In this document: positions 1 through 6,916 of the stretch, one piece after another | Layout: each line of letters opens with the position of its first letter | Numbering within the stretch: position 1 is the first letter of the stretch | Origin: Spirochaetia bacterium | Lineage (GTDB): Bacteria; Spirochaetota; Spirochaetia; Treponematales; Breznakiellaceae | DNA length: 12,367 nucleotides | Assembly (NCBI GenBank): GCA_026002305.1 | Contig: BOBI01000057.1 | Span: 1 to 12,367 of the forward strand | Direction of reading: 5' to 3' | The notes under the pieces: generated by a model | The model's input: the letters and a program-made list of their open reading frames with translations, nothing else | What the model was told of the DNA's origin: nothing | The model's database searches: none | Position numbers and translations under genes: made by a program

Positions 1-258
1 CCCCCCCCCGTGGAAGATGGTGCGTCACAATATCTATATTCACAAAACCTTACACTTTCATGCGAGATTGCAAAGGTTCGTTCCGAATTGAATACCCTGA
101 AATGTTCCCGTACTGTGAGAATAGCCATGCGGGTGCGTAATATCCTCATTCCGCCCGGGTCAAGTCGCCGCGCCTTTGTCAGATTATTTAAATACCCGGT
201 GAAATTTATTCTAAAAATGTTACACATCAATACAACACCGTTTCTAAAGGAGAATTAA
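1..258 (+). CDS. C-terminal end of a glycosyltransferase-like protein (5' partial)
   Basis: The frame is open from the left edge to a TAA at 256-258. The GTG at 10 is only the first start-like codon in the window, so this is probably the tail of a longer gene. The visible part begins with a heptad-like helix (residues about 12-30, with the segment CEIAKVRSELNTLK). A basic segment follows, SRTVRIAMRVRNILIPPGSSRR, split here by a short linker-like NIL. A coiled coil, then Ser-Arg-(Trp/Thr)-x-Arg, then a Pro-Gly-Ser-x-Arg-Arg tail is a common ending of large bacterial glycosyltransferases and methyltransferases of O-antigen and capsule clusters. The catalytic domain is outside the window, so the activity cannot be named. 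It lies 4 bases before the cytidylyltransferase gene, in an apparent operon with two sugar-handling genes, which supports a glycan role. The first nine bases are a run of C. Confidence 0.5.
   Translation, partial: PPPVEDGASQYLYSQNLTLSCEIAKVRSELNTLKCSRTVRIAMRVRNILIPPGSSRRAFVRLFKYPVKFILKMLHINTTPFLKEN
246..252 (+). promoter_or_regulatory. Ribosome binding site of the cytidylyltransferase gene
   Basis: AAAGGAG lies 10 bases before the ATG at 263 and inside the last codons of the preceding reading frame. It is one of the clearest Shine-Dalgarno sequences in the window and fixes the start of the downstream gene. Confidence 0.75.
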
Positions 259-262
259 CTTT

Positions 263-997
263 ATGGTACCTGTTTTAATGATTGGACGCGGTGGAAGCCG
301 CGGGGTGCCCGGCAAAAATACGATGGATATACTGGGGCGGCCGCTTATGGAGTATCCGATTCTTGCGGCGCGAAACTCAAAGCACATCGGAGGTATTTAT
401 CTGAGTACAGATGCGGAATATATTAAAGAAATAGGACGCAAACATAATGTTAATATAATTGACAGGCCGGCGGAGCTTTGCGCGGACGAAGCATTGGTGG
501 AAAATGTGGTTGTTCATGGATATGAACAAATCGTAAAGGCAAGCGCAACATCGTTTGATATGTTCGTCTTGTTATTTTGCAACACAGCAACAATTACACC
601 GGGGCTTATTGATACGGGTATTGAAATGCTGCGCGGCGATCCAAGTTTGGACAGCGCGGTTTCCGTTTCACTTTATAACGAGTATTCGCCTGTGCGCGCG
701 AAACGTATATCTCCGGAAGGATTGGTATTGCCATATATGGATATACCTATTGATAACGCATCTTGCGACCGTGATTCAGCCGAGCCCTGTTATTTTTGCG
801 ATTGCTCAATATGGGTGCTTAGATCCCGCTGCATGGATATAGAGAACGGCGTCTTACCTTTTCGTTGGATGGGCAAGAAAACCGCGCCTCTGTATCAGAG
901 TGGCGGTTTGGATATTGATCATGATTACGGGGTTGCCATGACAAACCACTGGCTTCTAAAGCACGGTTTTTCCGAAACCGTAACGCCTTATGATTAA
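263..997 (+). CDS. CMP-sugar synthetase-type cytidylyltransferase (acylneuraminate cytidylyltransferase family)
   Basis: Probably activates an acidic sugar (sialic, legionaminic, pseudaminic or Kdo-like) as its CMP derivative for surface-glycan synthesis in the cytoplasm. The protein has 244 residues, normal for the NeuA/PseF/KdsB family. Seen in the sequence: the nucleotide-binding loop RGGSRGVPGKN at residues 9-19, LSTDAEYI at 47-54, and a C-terminal DIDHDYGVA around 217-225. The last matches the family's D-x-D metal-binding segment (usually DIDxxED). The segment where classical enzymes have LLQPTSPLR reads LLFCNTATITP (103-113), so the protein belongs to a divergent branch and its substrate cannot be inferred. 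The ATG has a strong ribosome binding site. The last 8 bases overlap the next gene (ATGATTAA), which suggests translational coupling. The neighbours on both sides look like glycosyltransferases. The general class is secure; the substrate is open. Confidence 0.85.
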   Translation: MVPVLMIGRGGSRGVPGKNTMDILGRPLMEYPILAARNSKHIGGIYLSTDAEYIKEIGRKHNVNIIDRPAELCADEALVENVVVHGYEQIVKASATSFDMFVLLFCNTATITPGLIDTGIEMLRGDPSLDSAVSVSLYNEYSPVRAKRISPEGLVLPYMDIPIDNASCDRDSAEPCYFCDCSIWVLRSRCMDIENGVLPFRWMGKKTAPLYQSGGLDIDHDYGVAMTNHWLLKHGFSETVTPYD

Positions 998-2189
998 ACA
1001 CATTATTAAATTCCTTCTGCCGCCGTTTATACTCTACCCGTTTATAGTTTTGTATAGATACGCAAAATATCTTAAACACAGATTCATCGACAGGAAAACA
1101 TTTTTACGGTTTTCGTTAAAAGCAAAACCTGAGAGCGGGTATTATCCAAACCATATACGCGGGTATGTTAAATGTCAAACCGCACTTGCAAAGAACTTAA
1201 AAAATCCACGGTGTGTGGTTATATTTTTTAATGTTATACAGGAATGGATTTCCGGTGGTATGATGTCGATTGATCGTTTAGCCGTACATTCACAAGAATA
1301 CGCTGCCGGATTTACCGTCATCCAGTCGGGGTTACCAATACCGTTGGCCTGTATAAAAAACCCGTATTATGATTGGGGTGTACCGGTTATCGATTTTAAA
1401 TACATTATCAAATACGTACACCCGAAAACTTTACGTTTGAATATTCCCGAATGTTTTGTTCAATGCTTTCTAAACGATCTTACTGCCGGTATAATAACTT
1501 ACCTCCGTGCTATTCCTAATTTAAGTATTAATATCCTTAATCAAAATGATCGGATAATGCCGAATCAACATTCTATAGAAGAATTACGGACACTGGCGAA
1601 TGGAAGATTGACAATTACGGCGGCTCACCGTAGATATTGCACAAAAGAAAAAGAAATAATGTACGGCGCTCCGGTATATATGTTAACACCATTTCTGCCA
1701 AATTTTTACCGGTTAAATTTCAACCAGAAAGAAAATATTATTATTATTTCAGATGACGCACATCACATGAAAGAAAGAATCATCAAACAAATTAACAATA
1801 ACCTTCCCTGTTTTAAAACCGTTATTATTCAGAACATGCATTTTGAGGAGTATAAAAAGCTTGTTTCAAAAGCAAAGTTTGCAATCTCTTTTGGCGAAGG
1901 TTTCGACGGCTACTTTCTTGAACCTTATCTTAGCAATTCTATTGGCATTGCGGTTCGTAACAACGTCTTTTTCCCTAAAGATTTTAAGCATGTTCCTACG
2001 GTTTATGAATCATGGGAACAACTCCATTGCAATATTATCACCGATATAAAAAAATGGGCGTATAATGAAAAACTCTATTGTGAAATACAATCCGGTGTCG
2101 AAGCAGAGCTGTCCCGTTTTTGCAATAACGAACAATCCAAAAAAGACCTTGCGGCGTATTACGAGCGCCTTCTTTCAACCGGCGGCTGA
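990..2189 (+). CDS. Putative GT-B glycosyltransferase of a surface-glycan cluster
   Basis: A 399-residue protein whose C-terminal half looks like a retaining GT-B transferase. Around residues 284-323 it has HFEEYKKLVSKAKFAISFGEG, broken here after residue 304, and then FDGYFLEP. This gives an E-x7-E arrangement (E303 and E311) as in GT4-like enzymes, where the two glutamates contact the nucleotide sugar. Residues 8-22 are hydrophobic with basic residues after them, which suggests an N-terminal membrane anchor or membrane-associated helix. It starts inside the stop region of the cytidylyltransferase gene, so it probably uses the activated sugar or acts in the same pathway. The gene is strikingly AT-rich: I counted 16 G+C in bases 1741-1800. 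That is common for transferred surface-polysaccharide genes. Donor, acceptor and linkage cannot be read from the sequence. A cytoplasmic polysaccharide-modifying enzyme of another GT-B family remains possible. Confidence 0.6.
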   Translation: MIKHIIKFLLPPFILYPFIVLYRYAKYLKHRFIDRKTFLRFSLKAKPESGYYPNHIRGYVKCQTALAKNLKNPRCVVIFFNVIQEWISGGMMSIDRLAVHSQEYAAGFTVIQSGLPIPLACIKNPYYDWGVPVIDFKYIIKYVHPKTLRLNIPECFVQCFLNDLTAGIITYLRAIPNLSINILNQNDRIMPNQHSIEELRTLANGRLTITAAHRRYCTKEKEIMYGAPVYMLTPFLPNFYRLNFNQKENIIIISDDAHHMKERIIKQINNNLPCFKTVIIQNMHFEEYKKLVSKAKFAISFGEGFDGYFLEPYLSNSIGIAVRNNVFFPKDFKHVPTVYESWEQLHCNIITDIKKWAYNEKLYCEIQSGVEAELSRFCNNEQSKKDLAAYYERLLSTGG

Positions 2190-2244
2190 ACAAGGCTAAT
2201 GCCTGCTTGTGTCGGCGGCGCCCTCTATGGTGCAATGCGCGATA

Positions 2245-2273
2245 TTGAAAAATCGCCGGAAAGCCTGTATCGT
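2245..2273 (+). promoter_or_regulatory. Possible sigma-70 type promoter before the relic/PAP2 unit
   Basis: TTGAAA at 2245-2250 and TATCGT at 2268-2273 are separated by 17 bases, a normal -35/-10 spacing. The -10 box is imperfect. Transcription would begin near 2280, just before the GGAGG at 2281. The rest of the 2190-2290 interval shows no gene I can support. Confidence 0.3.
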
Positions 2274-2280
2274 TTGGTAC

Positions 2281-2285
2281 GGAGG
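2281..2285 (+). promoter_or_regulatory. Strong Shine-Dalgarno sequence before the 26-codon relic
   Basis: GGAGG lies 5 bases before the ATG at 2291. It is better than any ribosome binding site near the PAP2 start at 2368, which has none. This suggests that ribosomes enter here and reach PAP2 by coupling. Confidence 0.55.
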
Positions 2286-2290
2286 TATAA

Positions 2291-2371
2291 ATGGGCGCAA
2301 ACTGCGGGTACAAAGACAGCGTATTTTCCTTTCTTTTCAGCGATCCTGACATATTGCGCCAGCTATTATGA
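2291..2371 (+). pseudogene. N-terminal fragment of an Rpn-family nuclease/transposase-like protein, now a 26-codon ORF
   Basis: The reading frame from the ATG at 2291 encodes 26 residues and ends with the TGA at 2369-2371. It contains YKDSVFSFLFSDPDILR. That closely resembles the usual beginning of Rpn (recombination-promoting nuclease, PD-(D/E)XK transposase-like) proteins, which typically read NxxYKDSVFxxLFxDPxxLxELYxAL. Those families are about 250-350 residues, so everything after the first helix, including the nuclease core, is missing. The fragment keeps a strong GGAGG site at good spacing. Its stop overlaps the PAP2 start (ATGA at 2368-2371), so translating it could feed ribosomes into the phosphatase gene. 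The resemblance comes from memory of the family, not a search. A chance small ORF or a genuine leader peptide is the alternative. Confidence 0.5.
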
Positions 2372-3192
2372 AGAAAATATTCCTCCCCGCAAGTTTTATA
2401 ATTCTTTTGCTGTTAATTGCTTCGTTTTTTGATCTGCAGATTGATCAAATACTATACCGCCCGCAAAATATTTTTTCAAAAATTTTTAGCGGGGTAGGTG
2501 TGCTGCCGCAATTTGTTATTATAATATTTTCGCCCTCTATGGCGCTTTGCGCATTGTTTGTCATGCGCCGTAACTTAAATTCCCTTTATGTAATTTCAGG
2601 CGGGGTTGTTGTGGCAATAGCCGCGTTAAAGTTTCCATTTATATTTGCGGTTACAGAAGAATTTGTCCGGCTTACATTTTTACAAGTTATTTTTTTATAC
2701 ATGCTGTGTCTGCTCTGTACGTTTTTCATAACACTGCCTTTTGCAAAAAAAATGCCGCGCGAAGTCTTAACCGTAGCCATAACCGGAGCGCTTGCGGAAT
2801 TTGCAGGGGCAATTATTCTGGCGGCCATGAAAGACGCATGGGGACGCAGACGGTTTTTTACAATGGATAATCCCGCGCTTCAATTTACACAATGGTATCT
2901 ACCGCAGGATAACGCGGCAAGTGATGATTATATGTCATTCCCCTCGGGGCATTCATTTTCCGGTATGCTTGCCGTTTGGTTTGCGCTATTCCCGCATTTT
3001 ATTCCGGCATTAAAAAAATGGACAAAGTTGATCTTAACGGCGGCGGTTCTATTCGGGTTTGCAACAATGCTGTCGCGCTTAATGAACGGGAAGCATTTTC
3101 TATCCGATGTTACAATGGGCTCTGTGTTAGCGCTTTTATCTCTGCTTTTAGCCAAATTATTTGTGGACAAAATTTTTGCAAAAAAGATTTAA
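2368..3192 (+). CDS. PAP2-family membrane phosphatase
   Basis: A 274-residue integral membrane protein with the complete PAP2 phosphatase signature. Motif 1 is K155 to R162 (KDAWGRRR, with the usual Pro after the last Arg replaced by Phe). Motif 2 is PSGH at 192-195. Motif 3 is R237, H243 and D247 (SRLMNGKHFLSD). In this family the two histidines and the aspartate carry out phosphate ester hydrolysis through a phosphohistidine. About six hydrophobic segments are visible (roughly 5-21, 46-66, 74-96, 104-124, 134-153 and the C-terminal 198-268 region). Likely substrates are lipid phosphates or pyrophosphates at the outer face of the inner membrane, such as undecaprenyl pyrophosphate, lipid A phosphate or phosphatidyl-glycerol phosphate. 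I cannot choose among them. There is no ribosome binding site of its own; the start overlaps the stop of the small relic ORF. It lies downstream of glycan genes but 178 bases from the last of them. Confidence 0.88.
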   Translation: MKKIFLPASFIILLLLIASFFDLQIDQILYRPQNIFSKIFSGVGVLPQFVIIIFSPSMALCALFVMRRNLNSLYVISGGVVVAIAALKFPFIFAVTEEFVRLTFLQVIFLYMLCLLCTFFITLPFAKKMPREVLTVAITGALAEFAGAIILAAMKDAWGRRRFFTMDNPALQFTQWYLPQDNAASDDYMSFPSGHSFSGMLAVWFALFPHFIPALKKWTKLILTAAVLFGFATMLSRLMNGKHFLSDVTMGSVLALLSLLLAKLFVDKIFAKKI

Positions 3193-3202
3193 CCAACACC
3201 AC

Positions 3203-3232
3203 TTGTTAGCGCTCCTATACCTTTGCTAAAAT
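3203..3232 (+). promoter_or_regulatory. Candidate promoter for the trmH-yejA-prmC unit
   Basis: TTGTTA at 3203-3208 and TAAAAT at 3227-3232 are 18 bases apart. The expected transcription start, about 7 bases after the -10 box, falls at 3239-3240, directly before the ATG at 3241. No Shine-Dalgarno sequence precedes that ATG, which fits a leaderless or nearly leaderless message. This is read by eye only. Confidence 0.4.
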
Positions 3233-3240
3233 GAGTGGAC

Positions 3241-4020
3241 ATGTATAACAGATTAAAAGATGAGCTTGCCGTGTGTGGGTTGAATGCGGTAAAAGCTGTC
3301 GCCGATGTGCACCCGCAGACCATAAACCGCTTGTTTATGCGCGAGGAACATTTGGATTCGTTCAGGACTCTTTGCAAGGATATGGCGGAGCGCAAGCGGC
3401 CCTACAAGTTATGCGATGACGAGGAGCTTGAGCGTATATGCAAGAGTGTGCATCATCAGGGAATTGTGGCGATGATTGAAGAGCCGGAAGCGCCGCCGTT
3501 AACGCGCGATGACTTGGATTTGTGGGCGGCGGAGGGGAAAACCGGCATTGTCCTGCACTCCGTGGGAAACGATCATAATCTGGGGGCGATAATTCGCAGT
3601 GCGGCGTTTTTTGATGTTCACTTTGTTGTCATTTCGGAATTGGACAAATACGCAAAACTTACAACATCGGCTTATCGCGTTGCCGAAGGCGGCATGGAAT
3701 ATGTGAACATTCGTTCGGTACACCGCAGTGAATCTTTTTTAAGCGACGCTGCGAAGCAACTTTTGGTCGTCGGCGCCGACCCCCGTGCGCGGCGCAGAAT
3801 TGGTAACATTGGCTCGGTGATAGAAGAACACCCGTCGGTTATTGCGGGTAAGGGGCGTCCGGGAATCGCGCTTGTTGTGGGCAACGAAGAATCCGGCCTG
3901 CCCGAAGCCGTTAAATCCAAATGCACAGCCTTGTTGCGCATTAACGGAACCGGCAACATCGAAAGCCTTAATGTCGCACAGGCGGCCTCTTTGTTTTTGT
4001 ATGCGATTTATAATGCATAA
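3241..4020 (+). CDS. TrmH/SpoU-family RNA 2'-O-methyltransferase
   Basis: Transfers a methyl group from S-adenosylmethionine to a ribose 2'-OH in tRNA or rRNA. From the ATG at 3241 the product has 259 residues; a GTG at 3235 would add two. An N-terminal substrate-binding domain (about 5-80) ends in HHQGIVA at 71-77, typical of the L30e-like domain of RlmB/TrmH enzymes. The SPOUT catalytic domain carries all three motifs. Motif 1 is NDHNLGAIIRSA with N113 and R119. Motif 2 is LVVGNEESGLP around 211-221. Motif 3 is NGTGNIESLNVAQA around 235-248, with the SLNV core that forms the trefoil knot. The motif-3 lead-in, normally IPM, is RIN here. Residues before the knot match the usual SaGA-like loop as AEGGMEY. 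The target nucleotide (such as Gm2251-like 23S or Gm18-like tRNA sites) cannot be assigned. It is followed after 8 bases by yejA. Confidence 0.88.
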   Translation: MYNRLKDELAVCGLNAVKAVADVHPQTINRLFMREEHLDSFRTLCKDMAERKRPYKLCDDEELERICKSVHHQGIVAMIEEPEAPPLTRDDLDLWAAEGKTGIVLHSVGNDHNLGAIIRSAAFFDVHFVVISELDKYAKLTTSAYRVAEGGMEYVNIRSVHRSESFLSDAAKQLLVVGADPRARRRIGNIGSVIEEHPSVIAGKGRPGIALVVGNEESGLPEAVKSKCTALLRINGTGNIESLNVAQAASLFLYAIYNA

Positions 4021-4023
4021 GGA
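4019..4023 (+). promoter_or_regulatory. Ribosome binding site of yejA
   Basis: AAGGA lies 5 bases before the ATG at 4029 and overlaps the stop codon of the methyltransferase gene. This supports co-transcription and fixes the start of the binding protein with its signal peptide. Confidence 0.6.
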
Positions 4024-4028
4024 AAATT

Positions 4029-5825
4029 ATGTTTGATAATAAAAAAAAGTATTATTTTGTTTTAATGTTTCTGATACTTCAGATGCTGCAGGTGTCTTTT
4101 GCGTCCGCCCAAACAACAATTACAAGCGACCATCTAACACTGCGCGGCGACCCGCTTAACAAAAAAGGCTGGACACATTTTAGTTATGTAAATCCACAGG
4201 CGCCCAAAGGCGGCACGGTAACGTTACACGCAACCGGCACTTACGATAACTTTCACCGCTATGCGCTGCGTGGAAGCTGCGCCGCAGGTTATGAATATTT
4301 TTACGACACATTAATGACAGGCAGCGGAGACGAAAGCGATGTACTTTATCCGCTTATTGCTTCCAGAGTTGAATATGCTGCCGATTATTCGTTTGTTATT
4401 TTTGATATAAATACTAACGCGAAGGATCAGGACGGAAACGCTATAACGGCGGAAGACGCGGCTTTCTCGTTTAACATAATTTTTGAAAAAGGCGTTCCGC
4501 AGTTTCGTTCATATTATGCGGGCGTTACCGTTAAAGCGCTTTCCGGAAACCGTGTGCGTTTTGATTTGGATCGGGATCGCACAAAAGAAAAAATAATGGC
4601 GCTTGCCGGCACTACAGTCTTTCCTAAACGTTATTGGCAGGATCACGATTTCTCGGAACCGTTAATAACGCCGCCTTTGGGCACAGGCGCCTATCGTGTT
4701 AAAGATTACAAAATGGGGCAATATGTTGTTTTGGAACGTGTCAAAAATTATTGGGCAGCTGACTTACCTGTAAACAAAGGCCAGTACAATTTTGATACAA
4801 TACGCTACGATTATTACCGCGACACCAATGTCGCGTTTGAGGCTTTTAAAGCCGGTGAATATGATTTTAGGCAGGAAAATTCCGCGTCAAACTGGGCGAC
4901 GGCGTATAACGGTAAATTATTTGAAAACGGCACAATTGTCCGTGAAGAAATTGAACACGAAGTTGCACAGGGTATGACATCTTTAGTTTTTAATATTCAG
5001 CGTCCTATTTTTTCAGACAGGCGAATAAGGGCGGCGCTTAATTATTTTTTTGATTTTGAATGGATGAACAAAAATCTTTTCTATAATCAATATAAAAGAG
5101 CGCGTAGTTATTTCCAAAATACAAGATACGAAGCAAAAGGAATTCCTTCAGACGATGAGCTGCGCGTGCTTGAACCATTGCGTGGAAAAATTCCAAACGA
5201 AGTTTTCACAACCGAATACAACCCTCCGGTTTCTACCGGCGATGGTTATATTCGTAATAACGCGCGGGAAGCCATGAAACTATTCAAAGAGGCCGGTTGG
5301 GAGTTAAAAAAAGGCAAATTGGTCAATGTTACCACAGGCGAGCCTTTTGAGTTTGAATTACTAATATATGACAACACTATTGAGCGTTATGCGATACCTT
5401 ATCAGCGTAACTTGGAACGTTACGGTATAACAATGAGGATACGCAATATTGATGTAAGCCAGTATATAAACCGACTCCGTTCCCGCGATTTTGATTTGCT
5501 TGCAAACGGTTCACCCGCTTTTCAAGCCCCAAGCTCCGAGTTAATGGTGGTGTGGCATTCTCAATTTATTGATTCAACATGGAATACACCGGGTGTTACC
5601 GATGACGCTGTTGACTACTTAACAGAACAAATTGCCGCAAATCAGGAAGACGATGCAAAACTTTTAACGCTTGGCCGCGCTTTGGATCGTGTATTAACAT
5701 TGAATATATACTGCGTACCGCAGTGGTATCTTAATAAGTTCCGGCTTGCCTATATCGACAAATTTGATAAGCCCAATGTACGCCCAAAGTATGATGTTGG
5801 TTTTAACACATGGTGGGTTAAATAG
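4029..5825 (+). CDS. yejA: YejA-type periplasmic peptide-binding protein (ABC transporter, solute-binding family 5)
   Basis: A 598-residue exported solute-binding protein, close to the length of E. coli YejA, the binding component of the YejABEF importer for peptides and microcin C. Seen: a basic N-terminus (DNKKK), a hydrophobic core at 8-24 and an AXA cleavage site (A25-S26-A27). There is no lipobox cysteine, so the protein should be soluble in the periplasm. Segments I recognise as characteristic of YejA are DFEWMNKNLFYNQYKRARSY (342-361), NPPVSTGDGYIRNN (398-411), INRLRSRDFDLL (480-491), LGRALDRVLTLN (548-559) and the terminal GFNTWW (591-596). The permease and ATPase genes (yejB, yejE, yejF) are absent here; the next gene is prmC. 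The protein must therefore work with a transporter encoded elsewhere, or has another binding role. Identification is strong at family level; the ligand is not known. Confidence 0.87.
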   Translation: MFDNKKKYYFVLMFLILQMLQVSFASAQTTITSDHLTLRGDPLNKKGWTHFSYVNPQAPKGGTVTLHATGTYDNFHRYALRGSCAAGYEYFYDTLMTGSGDESDVLYPLIASRVEYAADYSFVIFDINTNAKDQDGNAITAEDAAFSFNIIFEKGVPQFRSYYAGVTVKALSGNRVRFDLDRDRTKEKIMALAGTTVFPKRYWQDHDFSEPLITPPLGTGAYRVKDYKMGQYVVLERVKNYWAADLPVNKGQYNFDTIRYDYYRDTNVAFEAFKAGEYDFRQENSASNWATAYNGKLFENGTIVREEIEHEVAQGMTSLVFNIQRPIFSDRRIRAALNYFFDFEWMNKNLFYNQYKRARSYFQNTRYEAKGIPSDDELRVLEPLRGKIPNEVFTTEYNPPVSTGDGYIRNNAREAMKLFKEAGWELKKGKLVNVTTGEPFEFELLIYDNTIERYAIPYQRNLERYGITMRIRNIDVSQYINRLRSRDFDLLANGSPAFQAPSSELMVVWHSQFIDSTWNTPGVTDDAVDYLTEQIAANQEDDAKLLTLGRALDRVLTLNIYCVPQWYLNKFRLAYIDKFDKPNVRPKYDVGFNTWWVK

Positions 5826-5840
5826 CGCAATCCTGCGCCG

Positions 5841-6740
5841 GTGTCCGCTGTGGCTGCACTAAACAAAATTCTACAAAATGCGGCGGCAGAATTAAAAAAC
5901 GCCGGCATTGAAACGGCAGGGTTGGATGCCGCTGTGTTGTTATGCGATGTTTTAAAAACCGACAGGGCTTGGTTAATTACCCATGCCGATCAAACACTGC
6001 CGGAAGAAAATATACAACTGTATAAGAAACATATAAGGCGGCGCATAACAAGGGAGTGTGTTGCCTACATAACCGGACACAAAGAATTTCGCGGGCTTGA
6101 TTTAACCGTTACACACGATGTACTTGTTCCCCGCGCCGATACCGAAACACTGGTAGAGGCTGCGCTTAATATAATCGATATAACCAATAAAACGGCCGCC
6201 GGAAAAAAAACAATTTCCGTGTTAGACCTCTGCACAGGAAGTGGCGCCGTTGCCATAGCCCTAAAAACAGAGCGGCCTTTTATCGAAGTCTGCGCTTCCG
6301 ATATTTCGGGTGCGGCGTTAAGCGTAACAAAACAAAACGCGGCAAAGTATAACCTGTTAAACGAGAATAACAAAACGGCGGACGGCGCTTCATTGCGCAT
6401 AACGCAGAGCGATTTATTCTCAAATCTGAATGATAAGTTCGATGTTATTGTATCAAATCCACCGTACATTCCTTCCGCCCTGCTTGCGTCCCTTGCGCCG
6501 GAAGTTCAAAACGAGCCGCGGCTTGCGTTAGACGGCGGTTCAGACGGGCTTGGTGTTATCCGGCGCATTATCGCGGACGCAGGGCATCACTTAAATTCTG
6601 GCGGTGCGTTGCTTTTAGAAGCAGACAGCCGTCAGGTAGAGGCGGTAAAAGCGCTTCTTGAAAAATCTTTTTATACAAATATCAATATTTTAAAGGATTT
6701 GGCGGGGCTTGATCGCGTTATAACGGCTTGCGTGGAATGA
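5841..6740 (+). CDS. prmC: PrmC (HemK), release factor glutamine methyltransferase
   Basis: Methylates the glutamine of the GGQ loop in peptide chain release factors RF1 and RF2, using S-adenosylmethionine, to speed translation termination. The product has 299 residues. The N-terminal helical domain (about 1-80) recognises the release factor. The linker ITGHKEFRGLDLTVTHDVLV (77-96) carries the family's conserved G-x-x-x-F/E-x-G and leads into VPRADTETLV. The Rossmann methyltransferase domain has DLCTGSGAVAIAL (129-141) for SAM binding and the catalytic NPPY at 206-209. The start is a GTG at 5841, 15 bases after yejA; a second GTG at 5850 is possible, and neither has a good ribosome binding site. 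The release factor gene prfA, a frequent neighbour, is not in the window. The stop codon TGA (6738-6740) is also the first three bases of the downstream repeat unit. Confidence 0.93.
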   Translation: MSAVAALNKILQNAAAELKNAGIETAGLDAAVLLCDVLKTDRAWLITHADQTLPEENIQLYKKHIRRRITRECVAYITGHKEFRGLDLTVTHDVLVPRADTETLVEAALNIIDITNKTAAGKKTISVLDLCTGSGAVAIALKTERPFIEVCASDISGAALSVTKQNAAKYNLLNENNKTADGASLRITQSDLFSNLNDKFDVIVSNPPYIPSALLASLAPEVQNEPRLALDGGSDGLGVIRRIIADAGHHLNSGGALLLEADSRQVEAVKALLEKSFYTNINILKDLAGLDRVITACVE

Positions 6741-6797
6741 ACTACCTCGCCATAAATGGCGGGGAATTGAACTACCTCGCCCTGAAGGGCGAGGTAT
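6738..6797 (+). repeat. Two tandem 30-base hairpin units after prmC
   Basis: Two units, 6738-6767 and 6768-6797, each begin with TGAACTACCTCGCC. In the first the arms are CTCGCC and GGCGGG around ATAAAT, closed through one G-U pair. In the second, TACCTCGCC and GGCGAGGTA (6773-6796) form a perfect 9-base stem with loop CTGAAG. The arms differ between units but pairing is kept, which suggests selection on structure. The prmC stop codon lies in the first unit. Confidence 0.75.
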
Positions 6798-6818
6798 CAG
6801 ATTTGTTTTTGTTTGTTC
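6773..6818 (+). terminator. Possible rho-independent terminator of prmC
   Basis: A perfect 9-base GC-rich stem (6773-6781 with 6788-6796) is followed within about 6 bases by a T-rich stretch (ATTTGTTTTTGTTTG, 6801-6815). It lies 32 bases after the prmC stop. The T run is not immediately next to the stem and is interrupted by G, so efficiency is uncertain. Confidence 0.5.
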
Positions 6819-6848
6819 TTTTGCTTTGCAAAACTAAAAACAAATCTG
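6798..6848. repeat. Nested palindrome between prmC and radA
   Basis: The arms CAGATTTGTTTTT (6798-6810) and AAAAACAAATCTG (6836-6848) are perfect 13-base inverted repeats. Inside them TTTTGC (6819-6824) and GCAAAA (6828-6833) form a second stem with a 3-base loop. Because the structure is symmetrical it could stop transcription from both convergent genes, or be the folded end of a small mobile element. Confidence 0.65.
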
Positions 6849-6916
6849 TCGATCCAGAGGAAATGGTTGTACGTGTGGGGTTTACTTCCAATTTTCTTAA
6901 GCGTTGCATTTTCTTT

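Noticed and set aside
2199..2432. 77-residue plus-strand frame between the glycosyltransferase and PAP2 genes
   Set aside because: It overlaps the PAP2 gene by 65 bases in another frame, has no ribosome binding site and no recognisable motif. The better small frame here is 2291-2371, which has a strong site.
6065..6469. 134-residue minus-strand frame opposite prmC
   Set aside because: The plus strand encodes all PrmC motifs across this interval.
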